From: Kiritimatiellia bacterium
GTDB lineage: Bacteria; Verrucomicrobiota; Kiritimatiellia; RFP12; UBA1067
Length of the DNA: 64,000 nucleotides
Assembly: GCA_017406465.1 (NCBI GenBank)
Contig: JAFQYM010000013.1
Location: 1 to 64,000, forward strand
Direction: 5' to 3'
Position 1 is the first letter of the stretch; each line of letters opens with the position of its first letter. This document shows positions 44,012 to 53,341 of the stretch, piece by piece. The translations under genes and the position numbers were made by a program. The notes below the pieces were generated by a model. The model had not been told where the DNA came from. It was given only the letters and a program-made list of their open reading frames with translations, and did not search any database.

Positions 44012-45487
44012 ATGCCCATGAAAAAGCTCATAGCAGCCGCACTCGTCGCAGTCTCGCTCTCCGCTTTCGCCGCTTGGGAGCGCATAGGGGCGCTTCAGGT
44101 CGCCGATGTCACCGCCCAGGGGGCGGCCATCGCGAAGATCGGGATCTTCATGGGCAATCCGCTTGCCGCCGCCGGCATGGCCGCCATGGTCGCGGACACG
44201 CCTACGCTCAAGTTCTTTGGCCCGGCACGCGACAAGACCCCTATGGCCTATGTCGTGTTCCTTGACGGCGAGGCGTTCACGAAGGATTCGAAAGATGCGC
44301 TCGACACTCTCGAGTTCGCGGTCCTCTATCCTGTTTCCGTCTCCAAGGAGGAATTCCTCAAGCGGCACAAGGGCTCGTCCGAGACGAACGGCGTTGTCGT
44401 TGTGAAGGGCGACATGTTCGACGAGGACGATTCCGACGAGACGACATACGTCGTGTTCTCCGAGGACGGCAAATGGGTTGGCGCGAGCGACAAGGTAGAC
44501 CAGGCGAAGCTTGCGCTTGCCGAGATCCCTGCCACGGTGAAGTCGATGAACGGCGACGTCGTGCGCCTCAGGGTCGACGAGAAGGCGTTCAAGGCCATTC
44601 AGGCGGCCGCGAAGGCAGACAAGGACGCCGATCCGGACTTGGTGGAGACGCTCGGCTACTCGAAGGCGCTGTCGATCGGGATAAAGGTTTCCGATCTCGG
44701 AATCGACATCCGCGGGACGATGCAGTTCGACAAGGACAGCGAAGGCGACAAGTGCGGTCTCAAGCCGCTTGGGCAGAGTCCGTTCGCGTCTGCCGGCAAG
44801 GACGCCATCTATGCCGACGTCCAGGCGGAAGACGCGGGAAGCTCTGGCCAGCTCTCCGAGGCGAAGTGGGCTGAATTAATCGTCCTTCTGAAGAAGCACG
44901 GGCTCGACATCGTGAAGTTTGCCACGCTCACGAGGTCCGAGAAGGGGGACCTCAAGATGGTGCTTGATGCCAAGGCGATATGCAAGGCGGCGGGCGACAA
45001 GGGCGCTTTTGAAAAGTTCGACATGGAGAAGTTCCTCGAAGACACGAAGGGTCTCAAGGCAAAGAACCGGTTCTCCGCCAAGTCGCCGGCCTATGCGCTT
45101 TCGATGTCCATAAAGGGCTTCACGCCCCAGTGGCCGATTGCCGAGCGCTTTGCCGCCACGCTTCCCGAGGCGGCATCGAAGAAGCCGTACGCCGTTGCCT
45201 TCTTCTCTCTGTCGTCCACCCTGAAGGCCGTCGCCGGAGAGTCGTTTGCAGCCATGCCCGAAGAGCAGCGCGCGATGATGAAACCCGTTCTAGACCAGTT
45301 GGCGACGGAGACGAAGGGCGGGTGCGCTTCCATGCTGTGGCGTCAGGACGATATCCACCGAATGTTCTTCCGAATTTCCGCTGACGAGTGCAAATGCCTC
45401 GGCGGCATCGCCATGTCGGCCATGATGTTCGGCATGGAGGGTGACTCGTGCGACGATGAAGACGACGATGAGGAAGATGACAACTGA
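44012..45487 (+). CDS. Secreted protein of unknown function with acidic tail
   Basis: 491 residues. The ATG at 44012 lies close behind AAAGGA; a second in-frame ATG at 44018 would also serve. A signal peptide follows (MKKLIAAALVAVSLSAFA) with likely cleavage at AFA-AW, so the protein is exported. The mature part is alpha/beta and lysine- and aspartate-rich, with no family that I recognise. It ends in an unusual acidic tail (DSCDDEDDDEEDDN), which may bind divalent cations. The 3' end overlaps the start of ispE in another frame, so the DNA of the tail also holds the ispE translation start. Confidence 0.78.
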   Translation: MPMKKLIAAALVAVSLSAFAAWERIGALQVADVTAQGAAIAKIGIFMGNPLAAAGMAAMVADTPTLKFFGPARDKTPMAYVVFLDGEAFTKDSKDALDTLEFAVLYPVSVSKEEFLKRHKGSSETNGVVVVKGDMFDEDDSDETTYVVFSEDGKWVGASDKVDQAKLALAEIPATVKSMNGDVVRLRVDEKAFKAIQAAAKADKDADPDLVETLGYSKALSIGIKVSDLGIDIRGTMQFDKDSEGDKCGLKPLGQSPFASAGKDAIYADVQAEDAGSSGQLSEAKWAELIVLLKKHGLDIVKFATLTRSEKGDLKMVLDAKAICKAAGDKGAFEKFDMEKFLEDTKGLKAKNRFSAKSPAYALSMSIKGFTPQWPIAERFAATLPEAASKKPYAVAFFSLSSTLKAVAGESFAAMPEEQRAMMKPVLDQLATETKGGCASMLWRQDDIHRMFFRISADECKCLGGIAMSAMMFGMEGDSCDDEDDDEEDDN

Positions 45488-46283
45488 GGCATACGCGAAG
45501 GTCAACCTGACCCTTGAGGTCTTCGGAGTGCGTGGTGACGGCTACCACGCGCTTCGTTCACTTGTTGTCCCAATCTCGCTATCCGACACGCTTGAGATAG
45601 TGCCTTCGGCGGCTCTTTCGTCCGACACGGGATATGCCGACGACCTTGTCCTAAAGGCCGCGCGAGCCCTCGATCCTTCGCGTGGCGCCGAGATTCGCGT
45701 CACGAAGCGCATCCCCGCGGGAGGGGGTCTTGGCGGAGGAAGCGCAGATGCCGCGGCGACGCTTGTCGCTCTCAACGACTGCTGGGGGCTCAGGCGCTCG
45801 CGCGAGGAGCTTTGCGAAATCGGGGCGCAGGTAGGGAGCGATGTCCCCGCGCTCGTCCTCGGCGGTCCTGTCGTCATGCAGGGACGCGGCGAGGTTGTCG
45901 AGCGCGTCGCCTGTCCGCGGCTCGATCTCGTGCTCGTGAATCCCGGTGTCCACACTTCGACGCGCGAGGTCTATGCGCGTTGCACGTCGCGCGATCTCGC
46001 CGCGCCGTCGGCGACAGAATCGTGTCTTGCGGCGCTTGAGACGGGCGACCTTGGGCGCATTGCCGCTTCTTTTGTGAACGACCTCGCTCTTCCCGCGTGT
46101 CGCCTGCATCCGGAGATTTCCGATGCGCTTGCGTCGCTAAGGACGGCTGGTGTGCTTGGCGCCACAGTGAGCGGCAGCGGCTCGTCGGTGTTCGGGCTTG
46201 TCGAGTCTGCGGCGCGGGCTATGGAAATCGCGGAGTCCCTTGGCAAAAAGGGGCTCTCCGCCTGGGCCGTCCATACGATGTAA
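45477..46283 (+). CDS. ispE: 4-diphosphocytidyl-2-C-methyl-D-erythritol kinase
   Basis: 268 residues. IspE phosphorylates CDP-methylerythritol in the non-mevalonate isoprenoid pathway. The N-terminus EAYAKVNLTLEVFGVRGDGYHALRSLVVPI, the GHMP-kinase ATP loop PAGGGLGGGSADAAATL and the C-terminal VSGSGSSVFGL are all intact. Several in-frame ATGs (45441-45477) exist; I chose 45477 because it gives the normal family N-terminus and has GAGG just upstream. It overlaps the previous gene by 11 bases. Isoprenoid supply also feeds undecaprenyl phosphate for glycan synthesis, but the location here may be fortuitous. Confidence 0.93.
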   Translation: MTTEAYAKVNLTLEVFGVRGDGYHALRSLVVPISLSDTLEIVPSAALSSDTGYADDLVLKAARALDPSRGAEIRVTKRIPAGGGLGGGSADAAATLVALNDCWGLRRSREELCEIGAQVGSDVPALVLGGPVVMQGRGEVVERVACPRLDLVLVNPGVHTSTREVYARCTSRDLAAPSATESCLAALETGDLGRIAASFVNDLALPACRLHPEISDALASLRTAGVLGATVSGSGSSVFGLVESAARAMEIAESLGKKGLSAWAVHTM

Positions 46284-46285
46284 TG

Positions 46286-46300
46286 AAGCCCAAAGGGCTT
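46286..46300. terminator. Hairpin between convergent ispE and sulfatase genes
   Basis: AAGCCC-AAA-GGGCTT fills the 15-base gap between the two stop codons and overlaps the sulfatase TAA. It could act in both directions; there is no strong T-run. Confidence 0.45.
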
Positions 46301-47888
46301 ATTCTACCGGTCCGTATTCCTTCGCGTTCGTGTACTTGTCGTCGTCGCCGAGCTTTTTCTTTAGCTCGGTGATGCGCTTCTTGAGGAAGTTGATTCGCTC
46401 CTGGTAGGCGGGGTTTGAGTACTCGTTCTTCACTTCGTCGGGATCCTTCACGATGTCGAAGTATTCCCACTCGTTGCGCTTGTAGTAGTAGACGAGCGCG
46501 TCGGTCTTCGTGCGTATGCCATACCACGCACTTGTCGCGTGCTCTCCGCCCTCGACGTAGTAGCGCATGTAGCAGTCCTCGCGCCACGAACCTGGCGTAT
46601 GCCCCCTGAGGTTCCCGAGGAAGCTCTCGCCCTGCATGCGGCCGGGCCTTGGCTCGTCAGCGATGTCGAGGAACGTCGGCGAGAAGTCGATGTTCGTCAC
46701 GATGTCGGAGTTGACGCTCCCCGGCGCGATGATCGCGGGGCAGCGCGCAATGAACGGCATGCGCGCGACCTCGTCCATGATGAAGCGCTTGTCGTATAGT
46801 CCGTGGTCGCCGAGGAAGAACCCTTGGTCTGAAGTGTAGATCACGACGGTGTTGTCGAGAATACCTTTCTTCGCGAGGTAGTCGCACATGTCGCCGACGG
46901 AATCGTCGACTGCCTGAACGCAGGCGAGGTAGTCCTGCATATAGCGGAGATAGGAAAGGGCGGTCTTTGCGTGGTCGTCCATTCCCTCGGGCCATGCGTC
47001 TATGAACTTGCCAGAGGCGTCCTTAGCGCCTTCGTAGCTACGTCCCTCGAACTCGAACTTGCCGCCGCCGGCGAAGTACTCCGCGAGCTTCAGGTCTTCC
47101 TTGAGGCGCATGTGGTGGAGTAGCGTCATCGCCGTCGTCCTTATTGGCGAAGCGCGTCCTTTCCAGTCGTCGAAGAGAGTGTCGGGCGGCGGGATGTCCT
47201 TTAGTGTGAGATTGCGGAATGTGGCCCTGTACTTGTCGCTTGGCAGCCAGTTGCGGTGGGGCGCCTTGTGGTGCATCATGACGAAGAAGGGCTTCCCGGT
47301 CGCAAGCGCTCCGTCGATCACGCCTTCCGTCACCTTAGTGATGTTCTCCGTGGCGTATTCGCCGCGGTATTCCGTCTTGACGATCTTGCCGTCCTTCTTC
47401 TCCCAGAACCACGGGTCGAAGTAGACGCCCTGGTTAGCGTAGACCATCCAGCGGTCCCAGTCGGCGTCGCGCACTGTCTTTGGGCCACCGAGGTGCCACT
47501 TGCCGATGAAGGCCGAGTAGTAGCCCGCGTCGCGCATGTATCCGCCGATGGTCTTGATGTCGGTAGAGATGTCGTTGAAGACTGGGACGCCGTTTTTGTG
47601 GCTGTATTCGCCAGTAAGGATTCCGGCGCGACTCGGCGTGCAGATCGGGTTTGTGCAGAAGCAGTTCTTCAGCAGCATTCCCTCCCGCGCGAGCCGGTCG
47701 ATGTTCGGCGTCTTGTTGATCCGCGACCCGTACGCGCTTATCGCGTGCGCGGCGTGGTCGTCGGTCATGATGTAGAGGATGTTGAGGCGCTTTTTCTCGG
47801 CGGCCGCGAAGAGCCCCGAGCCCCTGCAGGAAATAAGTGCAAGAGCGGCTGTCTTCGTGACAAAGTCGCGACGTGTCGTGTTGTTCAT
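46299..47888 (-). CDS. Tat-exported sulfatase
   Basis: 529 residues. The N-terminus carries a twin-arginine motif (TTRRDFVTKTAALAL), so the folded enzyme is probably exported by Tat. The alkaline-phosphatase-like sulfatase core includes ILYIMTDDHAAHAISAYG (metal Asp pair), the formylglycine site C83-T-P-S-R, FIGKWHLGGP, and TSDQGFFLGDHGLYDKR. The CTPSR signature means that Cys83 should be converted to formylglycine, by FGE or by an anaerobic radical enzyme not seen in this window. It would remove sulfate from a polysaccharide. It follows an orphan V-ATPase B subunit by three bases and has no promoter of its own that I can see. Confidence 0.92.
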   Translation of the reverse strand: MNNTTRRDFVTKTAALALISCRGSGLFAAAEKKRLNILYIMTDDHAAHAISAYGSRINKTPNIDRLAREGMLLKNCFCTNPICTPSRAGILTGEYSHKNGVPVFNDISTDIKTIGGYMRDAGYYSAFIGKWHLGGPKTVRDADWDRWMVYANQGVYFDPWFWEKKDGKIVKTEYRGEYATENITKVTEGVIDGALATGKPFFVMMHHKAPHRNWLPSDKYRATFRNLTLKDIPPPDTLFDDWKGRASPIRTTAMTLLHHMRLKEDLKLAEYFAGGGKFEFEGRSYEGAKDASGKFIDAWPEGMDDHAKTALSYLRYMQDYLACVQAVDDSVGDMCDYLAKKGILDNTVVIYTSDQGFFLGDHGLYDKRFIMDEVARMPFIARCPAIIAPGSVNSDIVTNIDFSPTFLDIADEPRPGRMQGESFLGNLRGHTPGSWREDCYMRYYVEGGEHATSAWYGIRTKTDALVYYYKRNEWEYFDIVKDPDEVKNEYSNPAYQERINFLKKRITELKKKLGDDDKYTNAKEYGPVE

Positions 47889-47891
47889 CTT

Positions 47892-49241
47892 TTAGTTCTT
47901 CGGCCAGTACTTGTCGGACATCTTCGAAGGGATGCCGACTTCGCCCTTGTCGAAGCAGTCGGCGAGAATCTTCCAGCCGAGGTCGAGCGCGTCGATGAGA
48001 TCGATGTTGACCGAAAGGTCCATCATCTTCTCCTCGAACATCGCGCCGTACTTCAGGAGCTTGTGGTCCCAGTCGGACATCCTGAAGCCCATCGACTGCT
48101 TCTCGAGCGTTTCCTTGTATTGCGCGTAAAGCTTGATCATCGCGTCCATGATCGTGCGATGGTCCTCGCGCGTCTTGTTGATGTTGACCTTCTTGCCGTC
48201 GACGTCCACGAACTTGTCGACGCCCTTGTTCACCTGCTGCTTGAGACGCGAGAGCGAGCCGAACGGCTCGATGCGCCCGTTCCTGAGGTAGAACTGGCCT
48301 TCGGTGATGTAGCCAGTGTTGTCCGGGACCGGGTGCGTCACGTCGTCGCCAGGCATCGTCGTCACGGCGAGAATTGTGATCGAGCCCGCGCCGTCGAAGT
48401 CGACCGCCTTCTCGTAGCGCGCGGCGAGCTGGGAGTAGAGGTCGCCCGGATAGCCGCGGTTCGAGGGGATCTGCTCCATCGTGATCGCGATTTCTTTCAT
48501 TGCGTCGGCGAACGACGTCATGTCGGTGAGGAGTACGAGAACGTCCTTGCCCTGGAGCGCGAACTTTTCGGCGACCGCGAGCGAGACGTCCGGGACGAGA
48601 ACGCATTCTACTGTCGGGTCTGCCGCCGTGTGGACGAACATGACCGTCTTCGCAAGTGCACCAGACTCGTCGAGCGTCGAGCGGAACTTGAGGTACTCGT
48701 CGTACTTGAGGCCCATGCCGCCGATGACGATGACGTCGGAGTCTGCCTGAAGTGCGATGCGCGCGAGAAGCTCGTTGTAGGGTTCGCCCGCCTTCGCGAA
48801 GATCGGAAGCTTCTGCGAGATGACGAGCGAGTTGAAGAGGTCGATCATCGGGATGTTCGTCTTCACCATGCGGTTCGGCATGATGCGCTTCGCCGGGTTG
48901 ACGGACGGCTGGCCGATGGGGGAGGGGTTCTCGTTGATTGCAGGGCCGCCGTCGCGCGGGATGGCGGCGCCGGTGAACGCGCGGCCGAGGAGCGACTCGG
49001 AGAAGGGCACCTTCATCGTCTCGCCGAGGAAGCGGACTCGCGCGGCGGTGTCGACGCCTCTCGCGCCCGCGAAGATCTGAAGGGTTACGTTCGGGCCGTC
49101 GAGCTTGATGACCTGCGCGAGCGAAGTTCCCGCGCGCGACTCGATTTCGGCAATCTCGTTGTATTTGACGCCTTCGGCGCGGAGCGTAGCCACGGACCCT
49201 GACAGCGCGTCGATCTTATGGTAGACTTTGTTGTTGAACAT
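47892..49241 (-). CDS. atpB: V-type ATP synthase subunit B
   Basis: 449 residues. The non-catalytic nucleotide-binding subunit of the V/A-type ATPase. Typical segments: [50 protein letters not shown], the degenerate P-loop region [21 protein letters not shown], and [42 protein letters not shown]. The length is normal. In other genomes B is embedded in a multi-subunit operon; here no other subunit is encoded on either side. It has its own TGGTATAAT promoter and is co-directional with the sulfatase, so it is either an orphan copy or displaced from its partners. Confidence 0.92.
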   Translation of the reverse strand: MFNNKVYHKIDALSGSVATLRAEGVKYNEIAEIESRAGTSLAQVIKLDGPNVTLQIFAGARGVDTAARVRFLGETMKVPFSESLLGRAFTGAAIPRDGGPAINENPSPIGQPSVNPAKRIMPNRMVKTNIPMIDLFNSLVISQKLPIFAKAGEPYNELLARIALQADSDVIVIGGMGLKYDEYLKFRSTLDESGALAKTVMFVHTAADPTVECVLVPDVSLAVAEKFALQGKDVLVLLTDMTSFADAMKEIAITMEQIPSNRGYPGDLYSQLAARYEKAVDFDGAGSITILAVTTMPGDDVTHPVPDNTGYITEGQFYLRNGRIEPFGSLSRLKQQVNKGVDKFVDVDGKKVNINKTREDHRTIMDAMIKLYAQYKETLEKQSMGFRMSDWDHKLLKYGAMFEEKMMDLSVNIDLIDALDLGWKILADCFDKGEVGIPSKMSDKYWPKN

Positions 49242-49265
49242 GGGAACTCCCTAGATTGTCCGCCT

Positions 49266-49274
49266 ATTATACCA
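49266..49274 (-). promoter_or_regulatory. Extended -10 promoter TGGTATAAT of atpB
   Basis: On the minus strand TGG (49274-49272) and TATAAT (49271-49266), 24 bases before the atpB ATG at 49241. AGGGAG just before the ATG is the ribosome site. Confidence 0.62.
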
Positions 49275-49354
49275 TAATTCCCTGCAGATGCGGAGTGCCG
49301 CGATTTCAACCCTTAGATTTCGCATTTAAGTCGCTTGCGGCGTGGTGCCGTGGC

Positions 49355-49365
49355 GGGGGGGGGGG
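49355..49365 (+). repeat. G11 homopolymer next to a promoter
   Basis: Eleven consecutive G, the longest homopolymer in the window, directly upstream of the putative -35 (TGGTTG, 49366-49371) of the CE15-GH106 gene. Confidence 0.8.
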
Positions 49366-49394
49366 TGGTTGCTTTGCCGTGGTTTTGATAAAAT
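49366..49394 (+). promoter_or_regulatory. Putative promoter of the CE15-GH106 / GH116 operon
   Basis: TGGTTG (49366-49371), 17-base spacer, TAAAAT (49389-49394) with TGA in front of the -10. The leader to the ATG at 49457 is about 55 bases and contains GAGGAAT as ribosome site. Confidence 0.45.
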
Positions 49395-49456
49395 ATCATT
49401 GTCTTAAGTATCTGGTGAGTGGTGTGATGCCAATTCACTCATTGAGGAATTGTATC

Positions 49457-52400
49457 ATGAGAAAAACGCTGATTGTGGCTGTGGCGATGCTTGTGGCCAT
49501 TGGTGCTGTCGAGGCGAGAACGCCGAACTACGACGAGTCGAAGGTCGGGTCGTATACGCTTGAAGATCCGCTGTCGTTTGCAGACGGACGCAAGCTTTCC
49601 AGCCCTGCGGAATGGCCGGCTCGCCGAGCCGAGATACTTGGCATATTCGCCAAGGAAATGTACGGCGAGGAACCGCCAGCGCCCGAAGTGGTCGTGACTG
49701 AACTCGTCGAGGAAGGGCCTACGTTCGCAGGGCTCGGCATACGCCGCCAGTACAGGATGTGGTTTAGGGCCGACAAGTCGGGGCCGTTCATCGACTGGCT
49801 GCTCGTCCTTCCTAACCGTCCTCAAGGCGACAACCCCACGAAGAAAGACGGAAAGGTAGTGTGCGAGAGTGCGGGCAAGGTCCCTGTCGTTATCATGCTC
49901 AACTACCGCGGCAACCAGACGGTTCTCGACGAAAACGAGGTGAAGCTGCCGGAAGGCGAGTGGCGCAAGCCGTCAAGCCAGTCCTCGCCCGAAGAGTCGG
50001 AAAACGGGGCGATGCGCGGCACCAGGGCGCGTTCCGTCATCCTGGCCGATGTGATCGCGGCTCGTGGCTACGCGCTTCTCACGGCTTGCTACGCGCAGGT
50101 CTCGCCAGATGTGGAAGTCACGAGAGGCAACCCCGAGGAGCTCGCCTACACGCGTATCTTCGAATTGTGGCCAAAGCGCGACGAAAGCCGCGATGACAAC
50201 ACGACGGCTCTTGGCGCGTGGGCGTGGGCGCTTTCGCGCGGCCTTGACCTCGCGGGACGCATCCCCGAAATTGACGCGCGGCGTAACGTCGTAACTGGCT
50301 CTTCGCGGCTTGCAAAGGCGGCGCTGCTCGCGGCGGCGCGTGACGAGCGGTTTGCCGTCTGCGTAGCCAATCAGACTGGCGGCGGTGGCTGTCCGCTTGC
50401 GAAGCGCGATTTCGGCGAGAACGTCTCGACGGAAATGAGGTCGTTTCCGCACTGGTACTGCAAGGCCTACGCGAAATACGTGGACAACGAGCAGGCGATG
50501 AAATTCGACCAGCATCTGCTGATCGCGGCAGTTGCGCCGCGCGCGTTGCTCATAGAGGGCTTCAACTCGGGATGGTTCGACACGAAGGGAGAGTATCTTG
50601 CCGCAAGGGCCGCTTCCCCTGTGTGGGAATTTCTCGGCAGGAAGGGCCTTCCCAAGGGAGAGTTCCCGGCGAACTACGACACCTCGCTTGTTGGCGAGTC
50701 GCTTGGCTACGCAAGGCGCGGCGGCCAGCACGGGATCTCCGCGATAGACTGGATATGGACGCTCGATTTCGCCGACCGTGCGCTTGCAGCCGATGGCGCC
50801 ACGCCGACGCCTGACAGGTTGCAGCATCTTTTCGACGCGCCTCCGCAGTCGCGTGGCGCGAACGCCTGGTGGCACTGGCAGGGAGCGAACGTCACGAAGT
50901 CGGGGATAACCCGCGACCTTGAGGCGATGAAGGACGCGGGACTTTCGGGCGCGACAATCTTCAACATTCAGGATATCGGCTGGGATTGCGAGGAAAGGAT
51001 GGCCACTCCGCTTTGCCCTGGCATGGAGTACATGAACGACAAGTGGTGGGACCTTGTAGTGTTCGCCGTCTCCGAGGCGAAGCGGCTCGGTCTTGAGCTC
51101 GGCATCCACAACTGCCCCGGCTACTCGACTTCAGGCGGACCGTGGATTACCCCCGAGCTTGGCATGAAGAAGCTCGTGTGGGCGAAGGGTGACAAGCAGC
51201 CCGAGACGAAGCTCGGCTTCTATCGCGACATAGCGCGGGTCAAGACGAAGGACGGCGTCTACCGCTTTGGCTATACTTGTACCGGCAAAAACACGCATCC
51301 CTCGCCGCCCGATGTTGAGGCGGGCTCTCTCGAGGCCGACAAGATGAGCGCAAAGGCCGTTGGCGTTCACATTGACAATCTTCTCAATGGGCTCGCTGCT
51401 CACGGAATCGCCGCGTCCAATCCCGGACTCGCGTTCATCCTTATGGACAGCTACGAGGCGGGCGACGCTAACTGGACCGACGACTTCGCGCAGGAGTTCA
51501 CGAAGCGCCGCGGCTACGACCCTGTGCCGTTCTTGCCTGTAATTGCCAAGCTCGGCACCGATTTCGGCCCAGAGCGCGAAGAGCAGTTCCGTCGCGACTT
51601 CGAACGCACTAAGAACGAGTTGCAGACTGAGCGGCACTACCGGCTTTTCAGGGAGCGGCTCAACGCCGCTGGCTTCGAGTTCCACCTTGAGCCGTATTCC
51701 GGGCCGTTCGACTCGCTCGAAGCGACGCAGTTCTGCGACGTGCCGATGACAGAGTTCTGGGTGGGGACTCCATTCTGGGCGAAGGAACCGTCTAAGGGCG
51801 GAGCATGCTGGTTCGCGGGCCCTATTGCCCGCGCCCTTGGCCGCCATGTCACCGGTGCGGAGTCCTTCACCGGCTACCCGATCGACGATCCTTTCGCGAT
51901 TACGCCGCGTGACTTGAAAATTCCGCTTGACGCGACATTGGCGCGCGGCGTGAACCGTCTTTCACTCCACCACTGGGAGCACCAACCGCTTGGAGCGAAC
52001 GCACGTCCTGGCTATTCGATGGGGCCGTGGGGAACGCACTTTGGCGAGAACCAGACTTGGCACGAGCCGGCAAAGGGCTTCTACCGCTACATTCAGCGTT
52101 GCCAGGCACTTCTCCAGGAAGGCGAAATGCGTTGCGACGCGCTGGGGCTTGCCGCGTTCGACGAGGACGGTACCGACGCGCTGCCGCTCAGCAACTTCCT
52201 GACGAACACCGAGGTGACGGTAAGCGGGAAGCTTCGCGTCAAGTCGTCGGGACGCGAATACTCGCTTCTTTTCCTCGAACGCGGCGCAGAAAAGCGCTTT
52301 GCAGACAACACTTCTTGGGATGCCGTAGAGAAAAAGTGCTTCGATCTCGTGCGCGACTACGAGAAGAAGGGGTTAAAGGTCGGTCCCGCCTGGAAGCGGA

Positions 52401-53341
52401 CGAAATATTTTGAAATCGCGGAAGGCGATCGCGAGGGCGTGATGGCTTCGTGTCGCAAGTCTGGCGATGCGGCTTTCTTCTTTGTCGCGAACACGACTGA
52501 CAATCCGAAGAAGTTCACGGCAAACTTCCGCCAGATTGAAGGACGCGACTTCCAGCCCGAAATCTGGGATCCCGAGACCGATGAGAAACGCTGCATCGGC
52601 GACTGGGTGACGAAGAACGGCGTGACGCCGGTCCAACTCTCGCTCGCGGCGGAAGAATCCGTATTCGTCGTATTCCGCAAAGACGACGGCATGAGGTTCT
52701 ACCGGCGCATACTGCCTCTCGTCGAGACCTTCCACGACGTGAAAGGGCCTTGGACGCTTTGCTTTGATGCAGGTGGCGGTGCACCTGAGGGCGCGCAGAC
52801 GCTTTCCGCGCTCAAGTCGTGGACCGATTTTGTCGAACCTGGAATTCGCTACTACTCAGGAACGGCTACTTACGAGACGACGCTCGATGTTCCAGAGACG
52901 TGCGATGCGCTTGATCTCGGCGACGTACGCGACGTTGCGGAGGTGTTTCTCGATGGAGAGCGTATCGGTGCGCTTTGGCATGCACCGTATCGCATCGAGT
53001 TGCCGCGGAAACTGAAGCCCGGTCGCCATGTGCTCAAGGTGCGCGTGACGAACGCCTGGACGAACCGACTCATAGGCGACGAGAAGGAGCCGGATGATTG
53101 CGTTCTATCGAAGAAGATGCTTGGCTTTGGAGTGCGGATGGTCCAGAGCGAAGGCGTAAAGCGCGACATTCCGCATGGTCGCGCCGTGATCGCCATACCA
53201 GAGGAGATACGCGCAAACAAGCCGCGCAAGGTCGCGCGATACGCGTTCAGCTCGTGGCGATACATCCTTTCCGACAAGGATCTCCGCCCGGCTGGGCTTC
53301 TCGGTCCGGTCAAGCTCATAACACGAAAGGTGGCCGAATGA
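49457..53341 (+). CDS. CE15 glucuronoyl esterase fused to GH106 rhamnosidase-like domain
   Basis: 1294 residues; ATG at 49457 eight bases after GAGGAAT, followed by a signal peptide (MRKTLIVAVAMLVAIGAVEA). Residues ~30-445 are a CE15 alpha/beta hydrolase: GSSRLAKAALLAAARDERFAV with nucleophile Ser283, NQTGGGG, PHWYCKAYAKYVDNEQAMKFDQHLLIAAVAPRALL, and the catalytic His in GQHGISAIDW. CE15 enzymes cleave esters between glucuronate and an alcohol, typically lignin or polymer crosslinks. Residues ~455-1290 are GH106-like (FDAPPQSRGANAWWHWQGANVTKSGITRDLEAMKDAGLSG..., LGIHNCPGYSTSGGPWITPE, LSLHHWEHQPLG), with a terminal galactose-binding-like sandwich. GH106 enzymes are alpha-L-rhamnosidases. Linkage in one chain suggests attack on a rhamnose-glucuronate glycan in the periplasm or outside. 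Confidence 0.86.
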   Translation: MRKTLIVAVAMLVAIGAVEARTPNYDESKVGSYTLEDPLSFADGRKLSSPAEWPARRAEILGIFAKEMYGEEPPAPEVVVTELVEEGPTFAGLGIRRQYRMWFRADKSGPFIDWLLVLPNRPQGDNPTKKDGKVVCESAGKVPVVIMLNYRGNQTVLDENEVKLPEGEWRKPSSQSSPEESENGAMRGTRARSVILADVIAARGYALLTACYAQVSPDVEVTRGNPEELAYTRIFELWPKRDESRDDNTTALGAWAWALSRGLDLAGRIPEIDARRNVVTGSSRLAKAALLAAARDERFAVCVANQTGGGGCPLAKRDFGENVSTEMRSFPHWYCKAYAKYVDNEQAMKFDQHLLIAAVAPRALLIEGFNSGWFDTKGEYLAARAASPVWEFLGRKGLPKGEFPANYDTSLVGESLGYARRGGQHGISAIDWIWTLDFADRALAADGATPTPDRLQHLFDAPPQSRGANAWWHWQGANVTKSGITRDLEAMKDAGLSGATIFNIQDIGWDCEERMATPLCPGMEYMNDKWWDLVVFAVSEAKRLGLELGIHNCPGYSTSGGPWITPELGMKKLVWAKGDKQPETKLGFYRDIARVKTKDGVYRFGYTCTGKNTHPSPPDVEAGSLEADKMSAKAVGVHIDNLLNGLAAHGIAASNPGLAFILMDSYEAGDANWTDDFAQEFTKRRGYDPVPFLPVIAKLGTDFGPEREEQFRRDFERTKNELQTERHYRLFRERLNAAGFEFHLEPYSGPFDSLEATQFCDVPMTEFWVGTPFWAKEPSKGGACWFAGPIARALGRHVTGAESFTGYPIDDPFAITPRDLKIPLDATLARGVNRLSLHHWEHQPLGANARPGYSMGPWGTHFGENQTWHEPAKGFYRYIQRCQALLQEGEMRCDALGLAAFDEDGTDALPLSNFLTNTEVTVSGKLRVKSSGREYSLLFLERGAEKRFADNTSWDAVEKKCFDLVRDYEKKGLKVGPAWKRTKYFEIAEGDREGVMASCRKSGDAAFFFVANTTDNPKKFTANFRQIEGRDFQPEIWDPETDEKRCIGDWVTKNGVTPVQLSLAAEESVFVVFRKDDGMRFYRRILPLVETFHDVKGPWTLCFDAGGGAPEGAQTLSALKSWTDFVEPGIRYYSGTATYETTLDVPETCDALDLGDVRDVAEVFLDGERIGALWHAPYRIELPRKLKPGRHVLKVRVTNAWTNRLIGDEKEPDDCVLSKKMLGFGVRMVQSEGVKRDIPHGRAVIAIPEEIRANKPRKVARYAFSSWRYILSDKDLRPAGLLGPVKLITRKVAE

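Noticed and set aside
47256..49202. Plus-strand open frame of 648 codons
   Set aside because: It is antisense to the sulfatase and V-ATPase B genes, both of which are certain from conserved motifs.
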